This document shows, in pieces, positions 52,382 through 64,000 of a stretch of DNA of 64,000 nucleotides. The stretch lies in contig NEEC01000007.1 of assembly GCA_002189035.1 (NCBI GenBank), positions 2,108,001-2,172,000 on the forward strand, read 5' to 3'. The stretch is from Utricularia gibba (lineage: Eukaryota; Streptophyta; Magnoliopsida; Lamiales; Lentibulariaceae). The first letter of the stretch is position 1. Every line of letters begins with the position of its first letter. Under the pieces are notes generated by a model, which worked only from the letters and a program-made list of their open reading frames with translations, was not told the DNA's origin and made no database searches. The position numbers and the translations under genes are program-made.

Positions 52382-53089
52382 TGAGTGCACTTGCCGTGGT
52401 TGGAAATGTGGATTCATTTATATCCGTACGTCGTGTTTTGAATTTGTCAGCGTGTCTACTTCTGCACTCTACTGCATGAGTTTGTGCGCTTCGTAAATGC
52501 AATAAATCCAGTCAAGCTGCTGATAGAAACATAGGGACAATTGAGGATCAAGCCCATATGGACCACCCCTTAACCCAATTAAGACACCTTGAACACTTTG
52601 AGCCACTCATGGTTAGGTATGCACTGTATTGTCTTCCTTGATGGTATTAGGATTTGGGTCGGGTCATAAATGTTTCTAATCAATTACCAATTTATTGTTC
52701 CCAGTTGAATTCGAAATCTGGTTATCTGATATTTGTTACTCAAGGTTTAAAATGTTTAAAAAAATCTGGAACCATTTTTTTTTTTAACTAGATTTATGAT
52801 TGGACCATGGTTGAATATTAATTAGATGGTTAGTTTTTTTTTTTTTTTGTATTTTAGAGTTATTTGAATTTATCATGAATGATTTATAATTTAATCATTG
52901 TTCATGTCTCGATTTTTTAAATATTGAGAGTGCTTGTTATTGCAATTTATTAAAGGCTTGTTGGTGCATCTTATTCAGCTGAATCAAACGCTTGGAGTTT
53001 TTCAGCTACGAGCTCGCTGATTCACACATAATTGTGTGGCCTATTGCAATAAATATTACATTTTGAACGCTTTTGGTTATGTAGGATTT

Positions 53090-54500
53090 TGTTAGCGTCA
53101 AAAGGGTAGGCCGGAAGATTGCCGTAACGGCGTGGTCCAGCTACCAATCGGGAAGGTACATTCTTGGCCTGGGGCATTCTTCATTGCGTTTGTTGTCGAT
53201 GTCTAGCATAGGCCGGGCAGTTCACCTACGGCGGAATAATCCCCATTCAAATGGTAATCGGATTCCGGTCTACAGTTTAATTGCATGCCAGGAATAGGAT
53301 CGAGTTTATTCGAATCCAAGCTTATGATGCCGTCATGGTGCAATTAAAATTGCGACTGTGTGCTGCTAGCTAGTCTTGCTGCCGCTGTCAAATGCCTTGT
53401 TCTTCCTATCTGCCGTTTGAAGGTACATTTGAGACCTCCCGAATCCAAATCTACGAGGAAGGGCCTTAAAATTTCCATCGACCAGATTCTGGGCATCAGC
53501 TTGTGGAGTCTGCGTTGCAATGCCCCTTTGAATAATCTTTAGCCAGCTTCTGATTCCTATCCTATACTACGAGTGAGTTGCTCTGGAAAACTTATTGGAA
53601 GAAAAGCAAGCGCAAATGTGTGGATGGTGTGGTCGGCCCAGCACGGTCCATTTGGACACATGGGCTGCACTGTCCCTGCCCCAGATTGAATACCCAAGGT
53701 TCTTCAAATAATTGAATTGTAAGCCTTTTGTCATAAAAGTTGCAGGAACACAAAGCTGGATTTGACGTTTAGTCAAGGGGTGGAATGTTCACCATTTGAG
53801 AAGTGTACTCGCACGCACACCCGATCTAATCTCAGGGAAAACCCTGGTGGCATGACACACTCTTTCAACACAGCTGAGGAGTGGATCGCATGGACAGGAA
53901 TATGATTGTGTTGGAGGAGACGGGGAGCCGTGCATGATTTGAAACAAAACAAGGTAGGTAACAGCATTCGCCTACTCCTGCTCATGTGTACGGTCATGTA
54001 CTTGAAAAATGATGACCACTCCCCGATGCTGAAATGCTAATCTGCGCGTAGATTTTGATGCCTTGCAATGGTTAACACTCCAGGGAACGCATTGGGATCC
54101 AGCCAAGTTTTGGATTTTTCGGGTGTTGATGGCAGACTCAGGGATCCAGAGCGGGCGGGGCGGCATTCCCTTCTCTTTGAGCCGGAAATTCAAAGATCCC
54201 CTTGTTAAATCCCAGCGATCCCTGGGATTCTTTTTGTCTCACAAAGAACACACACCACACAGGAAAGAGCTGTGTTGGGGTTTTAGGAAATTTGAGTTGT
54301 GAAAAACGGTCGGGCGTTGCGACGCCGACCCGGGTGTGTACTCCACAGTCGGAGCTTGAAATCATGTCTTGTTCAGAAAGCCCTGATCCAGGAACAAGAT
54401 CTCCATCTTCCGTGCTTCGGACAGGCTATCTCTATCTTTTGCTCAATTGGATGGTCAAAAAACACATCATTGCATTCGAGATCAGACAAGTTCCTCCTCT
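53090..54500. other. Balanced-GC island of unknown origin
   Basis: This 1.4 kb is clearly less AT-rich than its flanks and has no microsatellites. No reading frame is recognised; the longest, 54063-54302 and 54202-54561, show no family features. It could be an inserted organellar fragment, a decayed element, or an unrecognised non-coding gene. Confidence 0.3.
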
Positions 54501-56354
54501 TTTTTTTGGTTATTTATTTGTATTGTCCCCAAACCCTATCCACCCCGTACGGAAAACATAATTGCACATATGGTAAGATTTATGATATGTTCTATTTAGT
54601 ACACATTTTTATTCTTAAAATGATAAATTAATAATCTCACACAACATCATTACTTTTCATTTTTTTAAAATGATAACCTAAAATCAACTATTTTTTTATT
54701 CTTATTTTCAATCATTCATCTTTTTTCTTCTCTTTTAATTCATTTTTCTTAAAAAGGGTTTCAAGAATAATCAAAATAATATTAACATTTTTATGAATGT
54801 GGTCCCAAACAAGATTTATGAAAACATGTGGGAAACTCTGAAATAATGAACTTATGGTATGTATCCGAAATTAATTCTTTATTTTCTAACACAGCACATT
54901 TGTTACTGTGGATAAGACCGACCCGTTCCATCACATATATTTAAAATGCAATATATTCATCGTAATAAAATAAAGAAGTTGATATTAAATATAACATTTT
55001 TTTTACCAACATATAATAAAAAAATGGAACCAATTTTCTAAATGGGCCCCATACCACGGAGCAAAGACAAGGCTTTCAAACTGGCAGATTCTCGGCTTTC
55101 GAACCCCGAACGAAAAAATCACTTGCATCGAAGCCCTGAGGCCCTGAATCATCACTCAGATCCTCAGTTATTTTTTAATTGCGTACTCCTATTATTCATT
55201 TTTATTATTTATTAAATTTATAAAAATAATCTTTATTATTGCACCCTTATTACTATTATTTAAAACTTGTTATAATTAGCTTTTAATATTTCAATATAAC
55301 CATAACATTGATCTCAAATAATTTAATATCTCTAATATTTGAAGTAATTTTGAAAAAAATTAGTCTTTTACTAATCGTGATTAATTTATTTTATATTTTA
55401 AATTAATTATATATTATATTCAAATAGTAAAGGATAAAAAATGGTTACAATATACAATTTTTAATTTTACTGACACATTAAATTTTGAAAAATTAGTTAT
55501 ATCGGATATATAGAGTTTTGGAGATCAGTTGGGATGAAATATACAATTTATATTAAAAATTGTAAAATATTAAACATTGGGGTTTTTTCACGTAATTTTC
55601 TCTTTTTTAATATTTTATAAAAAGTCCCGGGAATACCCTCAGCTTACCGCGCCTTAGAAGGAGGGCATGGAGAGAATTTCACATTTTTATTTTATATACA
55701 TTCTCTAAATAATTTTTTATTTAAATAAAGATAAATGGTGAAATACGTTTTAAAAAAATGATTCAATTGGGATTCTATATAAAATAAAATATGTTTCTAG
55801 ATTTTTAAATTTTTTAAATTAAAAATTACCAATTTTTGATATATCAAATTGTTTGCAAAATAGCTTTGTAGAACTATATTAAATAGAGCTTAAATTTTTC
55901 ATTAATTAATATATTTTCATAAAGAATACCAAAATTCTAGATAAAAAATTAAAGAGAATATTTGAATTTAATTAAATATTAATTACCAAAAAGTAAGTTA
56001 ACGTTATATTTCCATCCGAAACGTGCACTTGCCTCTTCTATATATACATACCGTCGTGTATTATTAATATTGTTAGTAAATTTGACCACCGTCGGATTGG
56101 CAAGTTGTTGTAGATGGACGGTCAAGATTAACGGTAACCTTGTAAAGCTTCGTTTCCTTGTGACGCTGGGTTTGTTCTGTACTGGTTTTTCTACTTGGAG
56201 CAGAGGAAGGGATGAAAAGTTGCTATAAATGAGTCTCCATTATTTGACGGTCAGATGATCGTGCCTTGTGTGTGTGTATATAATATGGAGGCGCGCTGTT
56301 TTCTTTCTCTCCAATGAATGGGTAGGAACTGATCAAACGGGGCGTTTTTAGTTC

Positions 56355-56486
56355 ATGAACTCAGAGTTTTCTGTACCTGCATCGCTGTCGGGCAACGCGC
56401 ACTTCTGTTTTCTTTACGAGAAGATAAAAGATCCCTTTTTTATTCTGGGTTTTTTTGTTTTGGTTTTGGGTGTTGAGGTGTTTTAA
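56355..56486 (+). other. Upstream ORF in the response-regulator leader
   Basis: A 43-codon ATG frame ends 35 bases before the main start. A TATA-like TATATAAT near 56276 would place it inside the transcript. The peptide has a hydrophobic end and no known homology. Confidence 0.35.
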
Positions 56487-56521
56487 GAAAGGGACTTGTA
56501 AGTGTTTTTCAAACTAGTGGA

Positions 56522-58876
56522 ATGACTGCGGAGCGATTCATGGGTGATTTTGAGGAATATCCTCGCGGTCTTCGTGTTCTTGCTGTCGATGATGATCTTA
56601 TTTGTTTGAAGTTGTTGAAGGCTCTGCTTCAAAAATGTCAATACAAAGGTATGTTTTTTTTGGGGTTCCCTGATTGTGATCGAGTCTCGTTCTTGTGTTA
56701 TCTTTCCTGGACTTTTTTTTTCTGGGAATATTGGAATCTTCTATTCGTAAAGTGGGGATGATAGAAAGATGTCAAATAATTCGTTTGTGTTGCTAAGTGT
56801 CACGTTCTAGTGCATTTTACTTAACGTAAAGCTGTAGATTTTGACAAGCTTCTGTTTCCCTCTTTTTGTTATAAAATGCCTATGAAGTTGATTCGTCTAC
56901 TTTTGATATTTGAAGTTGAAACCGCGAATCAAGCAAGAGTGGCACTGAAGATGTTGCGAGAAAACAGGGACAGATTCGACTTGGTGATCAGTGATGTCCA
57001 TATGCCAGACATGGATGGCTTCAAGCTCTTGGAACTTGTTGGTCTCGAAATGGATCTTCCTGTCATCAGTTCGTTACTTTCTCCTTTCATTCTCACTGTC
57101 TTATCACTGTTTCTTCCTTTACAGTCCCTGATATTGCGATTGCTGATCGTTTTGATTTCGCAGTGTTGTCTGCAAATAATGATCCTAAGCTTGTTCTCAA
57201 AGGAGTTACACACGGTGCTTGTGACTATTTGGTTAAGCCAGTCAGATTCGAGGAGCTGAGCAACATATGGCAACATGTAATCCGAAGAAAGAAATTTGTT
57301 TCAACGGGCCAGGCCGGATCCATTGATCAAGCTACATCCATTCAGCAAAACTGTGAAGACCATTCCTCTATCCATGAAAATCAGGATGTGAATGTCAACC
57401 GAAAGCGGAAAGATGAGGATGATGACTCTGAAGGTGATGATCCTGCATCACAGAAGAAGCCTCGAGTTGTCTGGTCTATGGTCCTTCATAGGAAATTCGT
57501 TGCCGCAGTGAACCAATTAGGATACGACAGTAAATACATACTTCTTTGCTTCATGGTGTCCCATATTTACTGCATCTTTGTAGTTGTAACTCCTTCTTTT
57601 GCTCCTATGCAGAAGCCGTTCCTAAGAGGATTCTTGACTTGATGAACGTTGAAGGTCTTACACGTGAAAATGTAGCCAGTCATCTTCAGGTAATCTATCA
57701 CCTTCTCCATAGCTCCATTAACTGCTGTTTTTCTTGCATGTCTTCTGTATGCTGATTTTTGTCTTCTCTGTCGCAGAAGTATAGGCTTTACCTGAAACGA
57801 ATCAGTTCAGACGCAAAGCAAGCTGCTGCTCTGAATTCTCAGTGCATTCCCTCGTATGCTGCCAGTCTAGGAGACATGTATTTTTCTGCAGCAGGAAGGC
57901 ATGGAACTTCTGCTCGATCATCTTACACGACTGGAGAGATGCTCAGACGACCAGATGCTTCTTCTGGTCTGGGAAGCCTTCGTGGTCTCATGCCTCCATC
58001 TCTTATCCAACTGAATCACGTTAATGGCCTTGGCACACCACTTCCATGCCTACCATCCATTACGCAAAATCCAAGTGGATCTTTGAACTTAGATCAGTTT
58101 CAAATGAACAGGCATGCTTCGGATGCGGTGCATATTGATCAATCCAGAATTTATGAAGCTTCGAACATGCTCAATGGAAAAAGGGACGCTGCTGGAAGTT
58201 CAACCTGTATTTTGAATGGTCCAGGAGCCTTCAGGAACCATACATCTCACAATCTTGCTACTTTCAACTCTGTTGGTCTTGGTGCTTCAATCCTCCATGA
58301 TGCTGTGTCAAAAACGCAGCCAAGTTCCCTGGCTTATGCTCCTTTTCATTCCCAGCTGCCAGCGAACACCAAAGGGGATTGCAGCTTCTCAGCTAGTCCT
58401 TTTCTGCAGAATGATACTAACCACTCACTGAACTCTGCCCAGGCAGCAAACCAGAGATGGGGAGTGCAGGACTTGGACTTTGATCATGGTTTCCATCCCG
58501 GCGATCCATCCAACTATGACATTGGAACCACCATCCGACCCACAAGCACTTTTACCAATACAATGCAGCAGAGCATGAGCAAAAACTTCCCAACCCAACC
58601 AGGAACTGCAGCAAACGAAACCTTCTCACTGTTGCAAACCAAGTCACCAGACGAGCTCATGAACCGCAGCTATGACCCTTTCGAGGAAATGGTTGCTGCC
58701 ATGATCAAACGGGTAAGACTTAAAACCAAGGATAATGCAAAGAGAAATGGCTGTGGAAACTTTGCTTAGCTCCTGCCTGATCTTTTGCTTGTTGTATGAT
58801 TCATCATCCGCAGGAAGAAGATGAGGCGGTTTCAAGCTGTGATTTCGAGCTGGATGACTATGCTTATGGCGTATGA
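56522..58876 (+). CDS. type-B response regulator (ARR-B)
   Basis: Six exons join in frame to 573 aa: 56522-56648, 56916-57068, 57164-57529, 57613-57689, 57777-58712, 58814-58876. Type-B regulators are the nuclear transcription factors at the end of the cytokinin His-to-Asp phosphorelay. The receiver domain (about 17-135) has the acidic pocket Asp23-Asp24, phospho-acceptor Asp69 ([12 protein letters not shown]) and Lys118 (DYLVKPVR). An acidic, Lys/Arg-rich linker with a likely nuclear signal ([10 protein letters not shown]) precedes the GARP/Myb-like DNA-binding domain [20 protein letters not shown]...[29 protein letters not shown] (about 188-247). A Gln/Asn/Ser-rich activation region follows, ending [11 protein letters not shown]. 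All key residues are present. It most resembles the larger ARR1/10/11/12 type, but I cannot assign a single orthologue. Confidence 0.95.
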
Positions 58877-60286
58877 GGCGCAGCCCGTTGGAGTACTCTT
58901 TTGGAAACAACCTGCGGTCTTTTGATCTGAGCAGCTCAGCTGCAGTGTATGGAGACAACACCTTGTTTTGTAACATGTCAAATTTTGGTAACTTCCACTC
59001 AATTCAGGTTTCAGGTTTCATTTGTACCCAAAAATAATTAATTAGGAAGAAGAGGGATTAACAATTAAAATCATAGAATTAGTTTTTGAAAATAATAAAA
59101 TAATCTGGGTTTTAAAAATTATTTAATTTTATATTGGAGAGATGAAATTACTGTTCTACCCTCCACCCCGCAAAAAAATATCCAAATTTTATTAAAAATT
59201 GATTTTCGAGTGAAAATTAATCCACAATATCTTCTTAATCGAAAATTTATTACTATTTGTATAGTTGATGATGGAGGGGCCGGATTTAGAAAGTGTTGGC
59301 CGTACAGTTAGTTATAAAGTATGTAGACATTAGAAATAAACAGGGGAAGATGCAAGAAGCAATTTTTGTTTTTGAAAATTGAAATGTGGTTTGTTTTCTG
59401 TATTCATCACGTGACTGAATAGGGAGGAGGGAAGCAGCGGCGGAGAGGGCAGGACAGGGATGCGTTGCAATTTCACCACAATTCACTTGCTACTCTCCAT
59501 CTTCTTCCTTTCTCGCCTCACCTTTCTGCAATCGGCGGGGGCTGGCGTCACTGAAGATCTGCTTGGCGATTCCCTGCGTGCTGTTCGTATTGGTGCGGGC
59601 GTTTTCTGACTGATAATATCTCTTTCTTTTTTTTTTTTTTTTTTGAGAAAGACTGAAGATCTGCTTCAAAAATCGGCTATTTTCTTTTGAGTTTTTTTTC
59701 TTGTCTTCTGTCTCCGATCTTCGTGGTATTATTGTTTTGAAGGTGCGATCTTTAGTTGCTAGCACTGAAAACACCAGTCGTTGATCTTTGTTATTTTTTT
59801 TTTGTCGGGGGAATAGCATGTGGTGCCTGGGCTGGGCAGTTGTGTCCCGGATGTTTTTTCTTTCCCTCATTTTTCGTATTTTTGGTGTTTACTGATTTAG
59901 AGTCCAATGCTTGCGAGCCATTAGCTTGTCTTGAAGATTCATGGAAACTTTTTATAGAATCTAATTAGTTAGCTATTTTTATGTTTTGGGCTGATTGATG
60001 GTGATTTGAAGGAAACTATTGGGTGCTGTGTGTATTTGTACTAAGCCCTGCGGTTTTTTTTATGAAGATTTATTTTTCTTCTATCATTATGTTACCCGAT
60101 CATTCAGTTTCCTGCTTTCTTTTGCTTTTCTGGTTTTGTATTGAATATTGCTTCACAAGGTGATCAATTTGAGCTCCCTTTGTGGTTTCAGTTTCAGGCA
60201 TAGAAAGTCCTCTGCTTTGTCAAAGTATGTGATTGAAGATACTCAAGAGCAGGTGGGAATCGATTGGCTGGTGAGTTGCATGGGTA
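58877..60286. other. Response-regulator 3' flank, MLK promoter and leader
   Basis: The 3' UTR is followed by about 400 bases of AT-rich spacer. From about 59430 the sequence looks like a leader with a T run (59628-59644) and a splice acceptor (GTGGTTTCAG) near 60191, so an intron of the kinase leader is likely. No other gene model is supported. Confidence 0.45.
59460..59609 (+). other. Small ORF with signal-peptide-like start (49 aa)
   Basis: An ATG frame begins with a hydrophobic segment (LLLSIFFLSRL) and a small-residue site (QSAGAG), then a short hydrophilic tail and TGA. It lies in the presumed leader or promoter of the MUT9-like kinase. It is either an upstream ORF, the first exon of something else, or chance. 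Confidence 0.25.
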
Positions 60287-63200
60287 ATGATGCCAGAATT
60301 GCGTAGTGGAGCAAGGAGGTCAAAACGGCTTGGAGATCTTCAATCTAACCCTCAACCAGAAACCCAAGAACTGAATTTTCTTCCGGCTGCTCAGAATAGA
60401 ACCGGGAGAAGAGGAAGAGGAAGGGGAAGAGGAAATGCATCCGCTGTAGCAAAAGGTCCTTCTGCCGCTACACCTTCTAGGCCAGCTGCAGCTGGTAGAG
60501 TCAGGGGCGTTCGATTGATTGATTTAGACCCTCAACCACCTTGTGAGGCTCTTCCTCAACCTGTTGGAGGAAGGGTTGGGGATCAGGCTTTGAATAAAAT
60601 AGAAGGAGTTGCAGTTAAAGAAGTTGCCATGGAAGGAGGTAGTGCGGACAAAATAATGGGAGTTGAAGAAGAGTCTAGTACAACTCCCGTTCCTGACAGG
60701 GTAACTCATATTTGCTTATTTTTTTGTATAGTATTTTGGATAGGTGAAAACTATTCCGATGGATTTACACCAGCTCGTCTGCTGATTTTGTTGTTCCAGG
60801 TACAGGTGGGCAATTCCCCTATTTACAAAACAGAAAGAAAACTTGGCAAAGGTGGATTTGGCCAAGTTTATGTTGGCCGAAGAATAAGCGGTGGCTCAGA
60901 AAGAACTGGACCAGATGCTGTAGAGGTAATATTGTCTGTTTTTATTTGATTGTTCAAGGTTCTGGACATCTCTAGATTTACAGATCACTAAGTTTTCTCA
61001 TCTCTACTATGTAAAAAATCTCCTTACAGGTAGCATTGAAGTTTGAACACCGTAACAGTAAAGGCTGCAACTATGGCCCCCCATACGAGTGGCAAGTTTA
61101 CAAGTAAGATTTTTTGTTGCCTATCTAACCAAATGTTTTGTTACTCAAAGGATGTAGTAGTATTCTCACGTGAGTTCCTTCGTGAAGTAACTTAAATGGA
61201 TGCTATGGGGTTCCATCAGTTCACTACAAGGGTCAACAAGGAGACTTTTACATTTTGGTCAGTTTTTAAATCTTGCACTTGTTGCAAACATTGCAGCTTT
61301 TGACTATTTTCTTTCCCAGGTAATGGACATGCTAGGACCGAGTCTCTGGGATGTTTGGAGTTCTTTGGGCCAGTCGTAAGATATCTCTCTTTGTTTAGAT
61401 CATGCTGACTGAGATGCATACTTAATATATAATGGCTGAGATTCTGTAACAGGATGTCGCCAAATATGGTAGCGTGCATTGCAGTGGAAGCAATCTCAAT
61501 TCTTGAAAAGCTGCACCTTAAAGGGTTGGCAATCTTGCTGATCATAGGATATTGATACAATATTAGTCATAATTCTCTACATTCCCCTTTCAACTGTTGA
61601 TTTTCTGTTGGGGTGTTCGTTTCCAATCCAGATTTGTTCATGGAGATGTGAAACCTGAGAACTTTCTTTTGGGTCAGCCTGGAACTGTTGAAGATAAAAA
61701 GCTTTATCTTATTGATCTTGGACTGGGTACTTCTTCTGCCCTCTGTGCCGACCTTCCCCCCTCCCTCGATCTAACCATCTGAAGGTTGATAAATTTTATG
61801 TTTCGTCAGCTTCAAAGTGGAAGGATTCGTCATCTGGCCAGCATGTTGAGTATGATCAAAGGCCAGATATATTCAGGTGTGTGGGTAGGTTTGTTGAGCT
61901 ATTTAGGCTTTTGGACTATGAGTGACTGTTAGTTTTCTGCAGAGGCACGATAAGGTATGCAAGTGTGCATGCCCACTTGGGCCGTACAGGAAGCAGAAGG
62001 GATGACCTTGAGTCACTGGCCTACACGTTGATATTTCTCATCAAGGGGAGGCTCCCATGGCAAGGCTATCAGGTCACTGAATCACGAAATGAGTTGCTTA
62101 ATATGTCTTATCAAATCATGTGTAACTCGTATTTTTTTCTACCTTCTCTGATCCAGTCCCCCCACCCCCTCTCCCCGTGACTTCTTTTTTGAAAAAATGA
62201 TCAGGGGGAAAATAAGAGCTTCCTAGTATGCAAGAAGAAAATGGCAACCTCTCCAGAGTTGATGTGCTGCTTTTGTCCTGCACCATTCAAACTGTTCCTC
62301 GAGGCTGTTACGAATATGAAGTTTGATGAAGAGCCGCATTATTCCAAGCTTATATCTCTCTTTGAAAGTCTCATTGAACCATGCACATCATTGAGACCAA
62401 TACGGATTGATGGGGCTCTTAAGGTATTTTGCCAACTGTAGTAGGTTGACTGAGTCAGCATACATGAAGTCCTTATTTGGCCTTGAGCACACTTCCATAG
62501 GGTTTTGCTACAACCTTTTTGTTTATGGATTAGGTTGGTCAAAAACGTGGGAGGCTGCACATCAGTCTGGAAGATGATGAACAGCCAAAGAAGAAAGTGC
62601 GGATGGGTAGTCCTGCTACTCAATGGATCTCAGTGTATAATGCACGTCGCCCAATGAAGCAGAGGTTATCTTTTAATTAACAAGTAGTTCCAGGTGTTGA
62701 GTGGAGTTTAACTTTCAAAATTCTGAAAAAAATGTTTTATTAGGAAATTTTTCATTTCTCTGTAGTGATTTGGTTTGCAAGGCGCTCTATTGGATTTATT
62801 GATTCTGTATTCTATTTCTGAATTGAATCTCTGGCTTCATTCGAGAATTTTCCATCTAGTCATAGATTTCTACTGAAAAAAAATAGAACAGCTTTCCTTG
62901 CACAAAAAATGCATTGTAACAGTGTTGTTCTGTTGTCCATGAATAAATAGTATGGTGTTTCTCCTTGCAGATATCACTATAATGTTGCAGACTCCAGACT
63001 TCGCCAGCATGTAGACAAGGGCAATGAAGACGGTTTGTATATTAGCTGCGTGGCTTCAGCTGGAAACCTTTGGGCTTTGATAATGGATGCAGGAACTGGC
63101 TTTAGCTCCCAGGTGTATGAGTTATCGACTGTATTTCTTCACAAGGTTGGTTGTAAATCTGGTCCTACTGTCTCGGCATTGTTTTTCAATCTTTCATTTA

Positions 63201-63994
63201 CCTAATATTTTCATTTTCCTTCAGGACTGGATCATGGAACAGTGGGATAAGAACTATTACATAAGTTCCATAGCTGGAGCAGCTAATGGAAGTTCGCTGG
63301 TGATCATGTCAAAAGGTATTTATTACAATACATAGCCTGATTTTTAATCCTATCTTGATGTCACAACTTTCATTTAGTTTGGTGGGTTTGTAAGCTTCAC
63401 TTTGAGGCTGATTGATTTCCCACTTATTTTCTGTGTACCTGTAGGAACCCCTTACACTCAGCAGTCATATAAAGTTAGTGAATCATTTCCTTTCAAGTGG
63501 ATTAACAAAAAGTGGAAAGAAGGCTTCCATGTAACATCGATGACCACGGCTGGTAGTCGTTGGGGTGTTGTCATGTCTAGAAACTCTGGTTACACCGAGC
63601 AGGTAGATATTTTGGTGCAACAACAGAACACCTCATTTTCACATCTGCTAATGAATGGAGCTCTCCGTAGGTTGTTGAGCTTGATTTCCTGTATCCGAGC
63701 GAGGGCATACATCGTCGTTGGGAAAGTGGCTACCGCATAACCTCCATGGCTGCTACTACCGATCAAGGGGCATTTATCCTCAGCATCCCTCGTCGTAAAG
63801 TGATGGATGAAACACAGGAGACTCTTCGCACATCAGCGTTCCCCAGTACGCATGTAAAGGTACCACCCCTTTTCATTGCAGACTTGTGATGTTGCGCAGA
63901 TTGTAGTTTACGATGGATTTATCATAACGTACAGGAGAAATGGGCGAAGAACTTGTACATCGCATCTATATGCTATGGGCGCACTGTTTGCTGA
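60287..63994 (+). CDS. MUT9-like kinase (MLK/PPK/AEL), casein kinase 1-type
   Basis: Sixteen exons join in frame to 708 aa: 60287-60700, 60800-60925, 61030-61103, 61188-61257, 61320-61375, 61453-61524, 61632-61726, 61810-61876, 61943-62072, 62205-62423, 62534-62664, 62971-63145, 63225-63315, 63445-63602, 63671-63859, 63935-63994. These nuclear kinases phosphorylate histone H3 Thr3, cryptochromes and PIFs, and bind the evening complex. A basic RG-rich N-terminus ([25 protein letters not shown]) precedes the kinase domain: [11 protein letters not shown] glycine loop, VALKFEH lysine, [12 protein letters not shown] catalytic loop, LIDLGLA for DFG. The long C-terminal region ([22 protein letters not shown] and WxxGFHVTSM-like repeats) is typical and ends CYGRTVC, TGA at 63992-63994. 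Either the first or second ATG (60287/60290) may be used. No defect is seen. Confidence 0.95.
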
Positions 63995-64000
63995 AGGGAA

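Larger units (their letters stand above)
49301..56521. other. Gene-poor 7 kb region
   Basis: No protein gene was recognised. Layout: MCTP promoter (49.3-49.6 kb); AT-rich spacer (49.6-50.7); a moderately GC-rich stretch (50.85-51.1); sequence with scattered splice-like signals (51.2-52.6); AT-rich (52.7-53.05); a balanced-composition island (53.09-54.5); AT-rich (54.5-56.0); and the promoter and leader of the response regulator (56.0-56.5, TATATAAT near 56276). Confidence 0.5.

Noticed and set aside
54063-54561. Two overlapping plus frames (79 and 119 codons)
   Set aside because: No domain, repeats or splice context; kept only as part of the unexplained compositional island.

Overview
This is nuclear DNA from a flowering plant. 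The genes carry GT-AG introns with AT-rich interiors. The families are plant-specific: BLADE-ON-PETIOLE, type-B response regulator, MUT9-like kinase, MCTP, PGIP, and UGTs of the zeatin O-glycosyltransferase type. TTTAGGG-type telo-boxes and TGGGCC (Site II) promoter motifs are also present. I cannot name the species. Gene models were built by hand from reading frames, splice signals and remembered family sequences; nothing was searched.

Layout. 1-147 (+): last exon of a GDSL esterase. 845-2740 (+): NEP1/EMG1 rRNA methyltransferase. 4478-5901 (+): complete tandem copy of the GDSL gene. 6191-10365 (-): folylpolyglutamate synthase, 16 coding exons. 11.7-11.9 kb: Site II plus telo-box cluster with no recognised gene. 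13541-15010 (+): BLADE-ON-PETIOLE co-regulator with an apparent one-base frameshift. 16680-24048 (+): INO80 ATPase, 23 coding exons, 1504 aa. 24938-26739 (+): NST/TPT-family nucleotide-sugar transporter. 26992-28362 and 29615-31003 (-): two tandem UGTs. 31925-32705 (-): decayed villin fragment. 34095-35387 (+): intronless N-glycan GnTII. 36578-38786 (-): bHLH48/60-type factor. 41931-43849 (+): LRR receptor pseudokinase. 44451-45485 (-): PGIP-like LRR protein. 45777-48095 (-): MCTP/FTIP-type protein. 49.3-56.3 kb: gene-poor stretch with repeats and a GC-richer island. 56522-58876 (+): type-B response regulator. 60287-63994 (+): MUT9-like casein-kinase-1-type kinase, ending 6 bases before the window edge.

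The genes are mostly unrelated housekeeping, chromatin, wall and signalling genes, as is usual in a plant chromosome arm, and no operon-like logic is expected. The most notable local structures are the GDSL tandem copies flanking NEP1, the tandem UGT pair, the villin relic, the BOP frameshift, and the receptor kinase that lost its catalytic residues. I found no convincing undescribed system.
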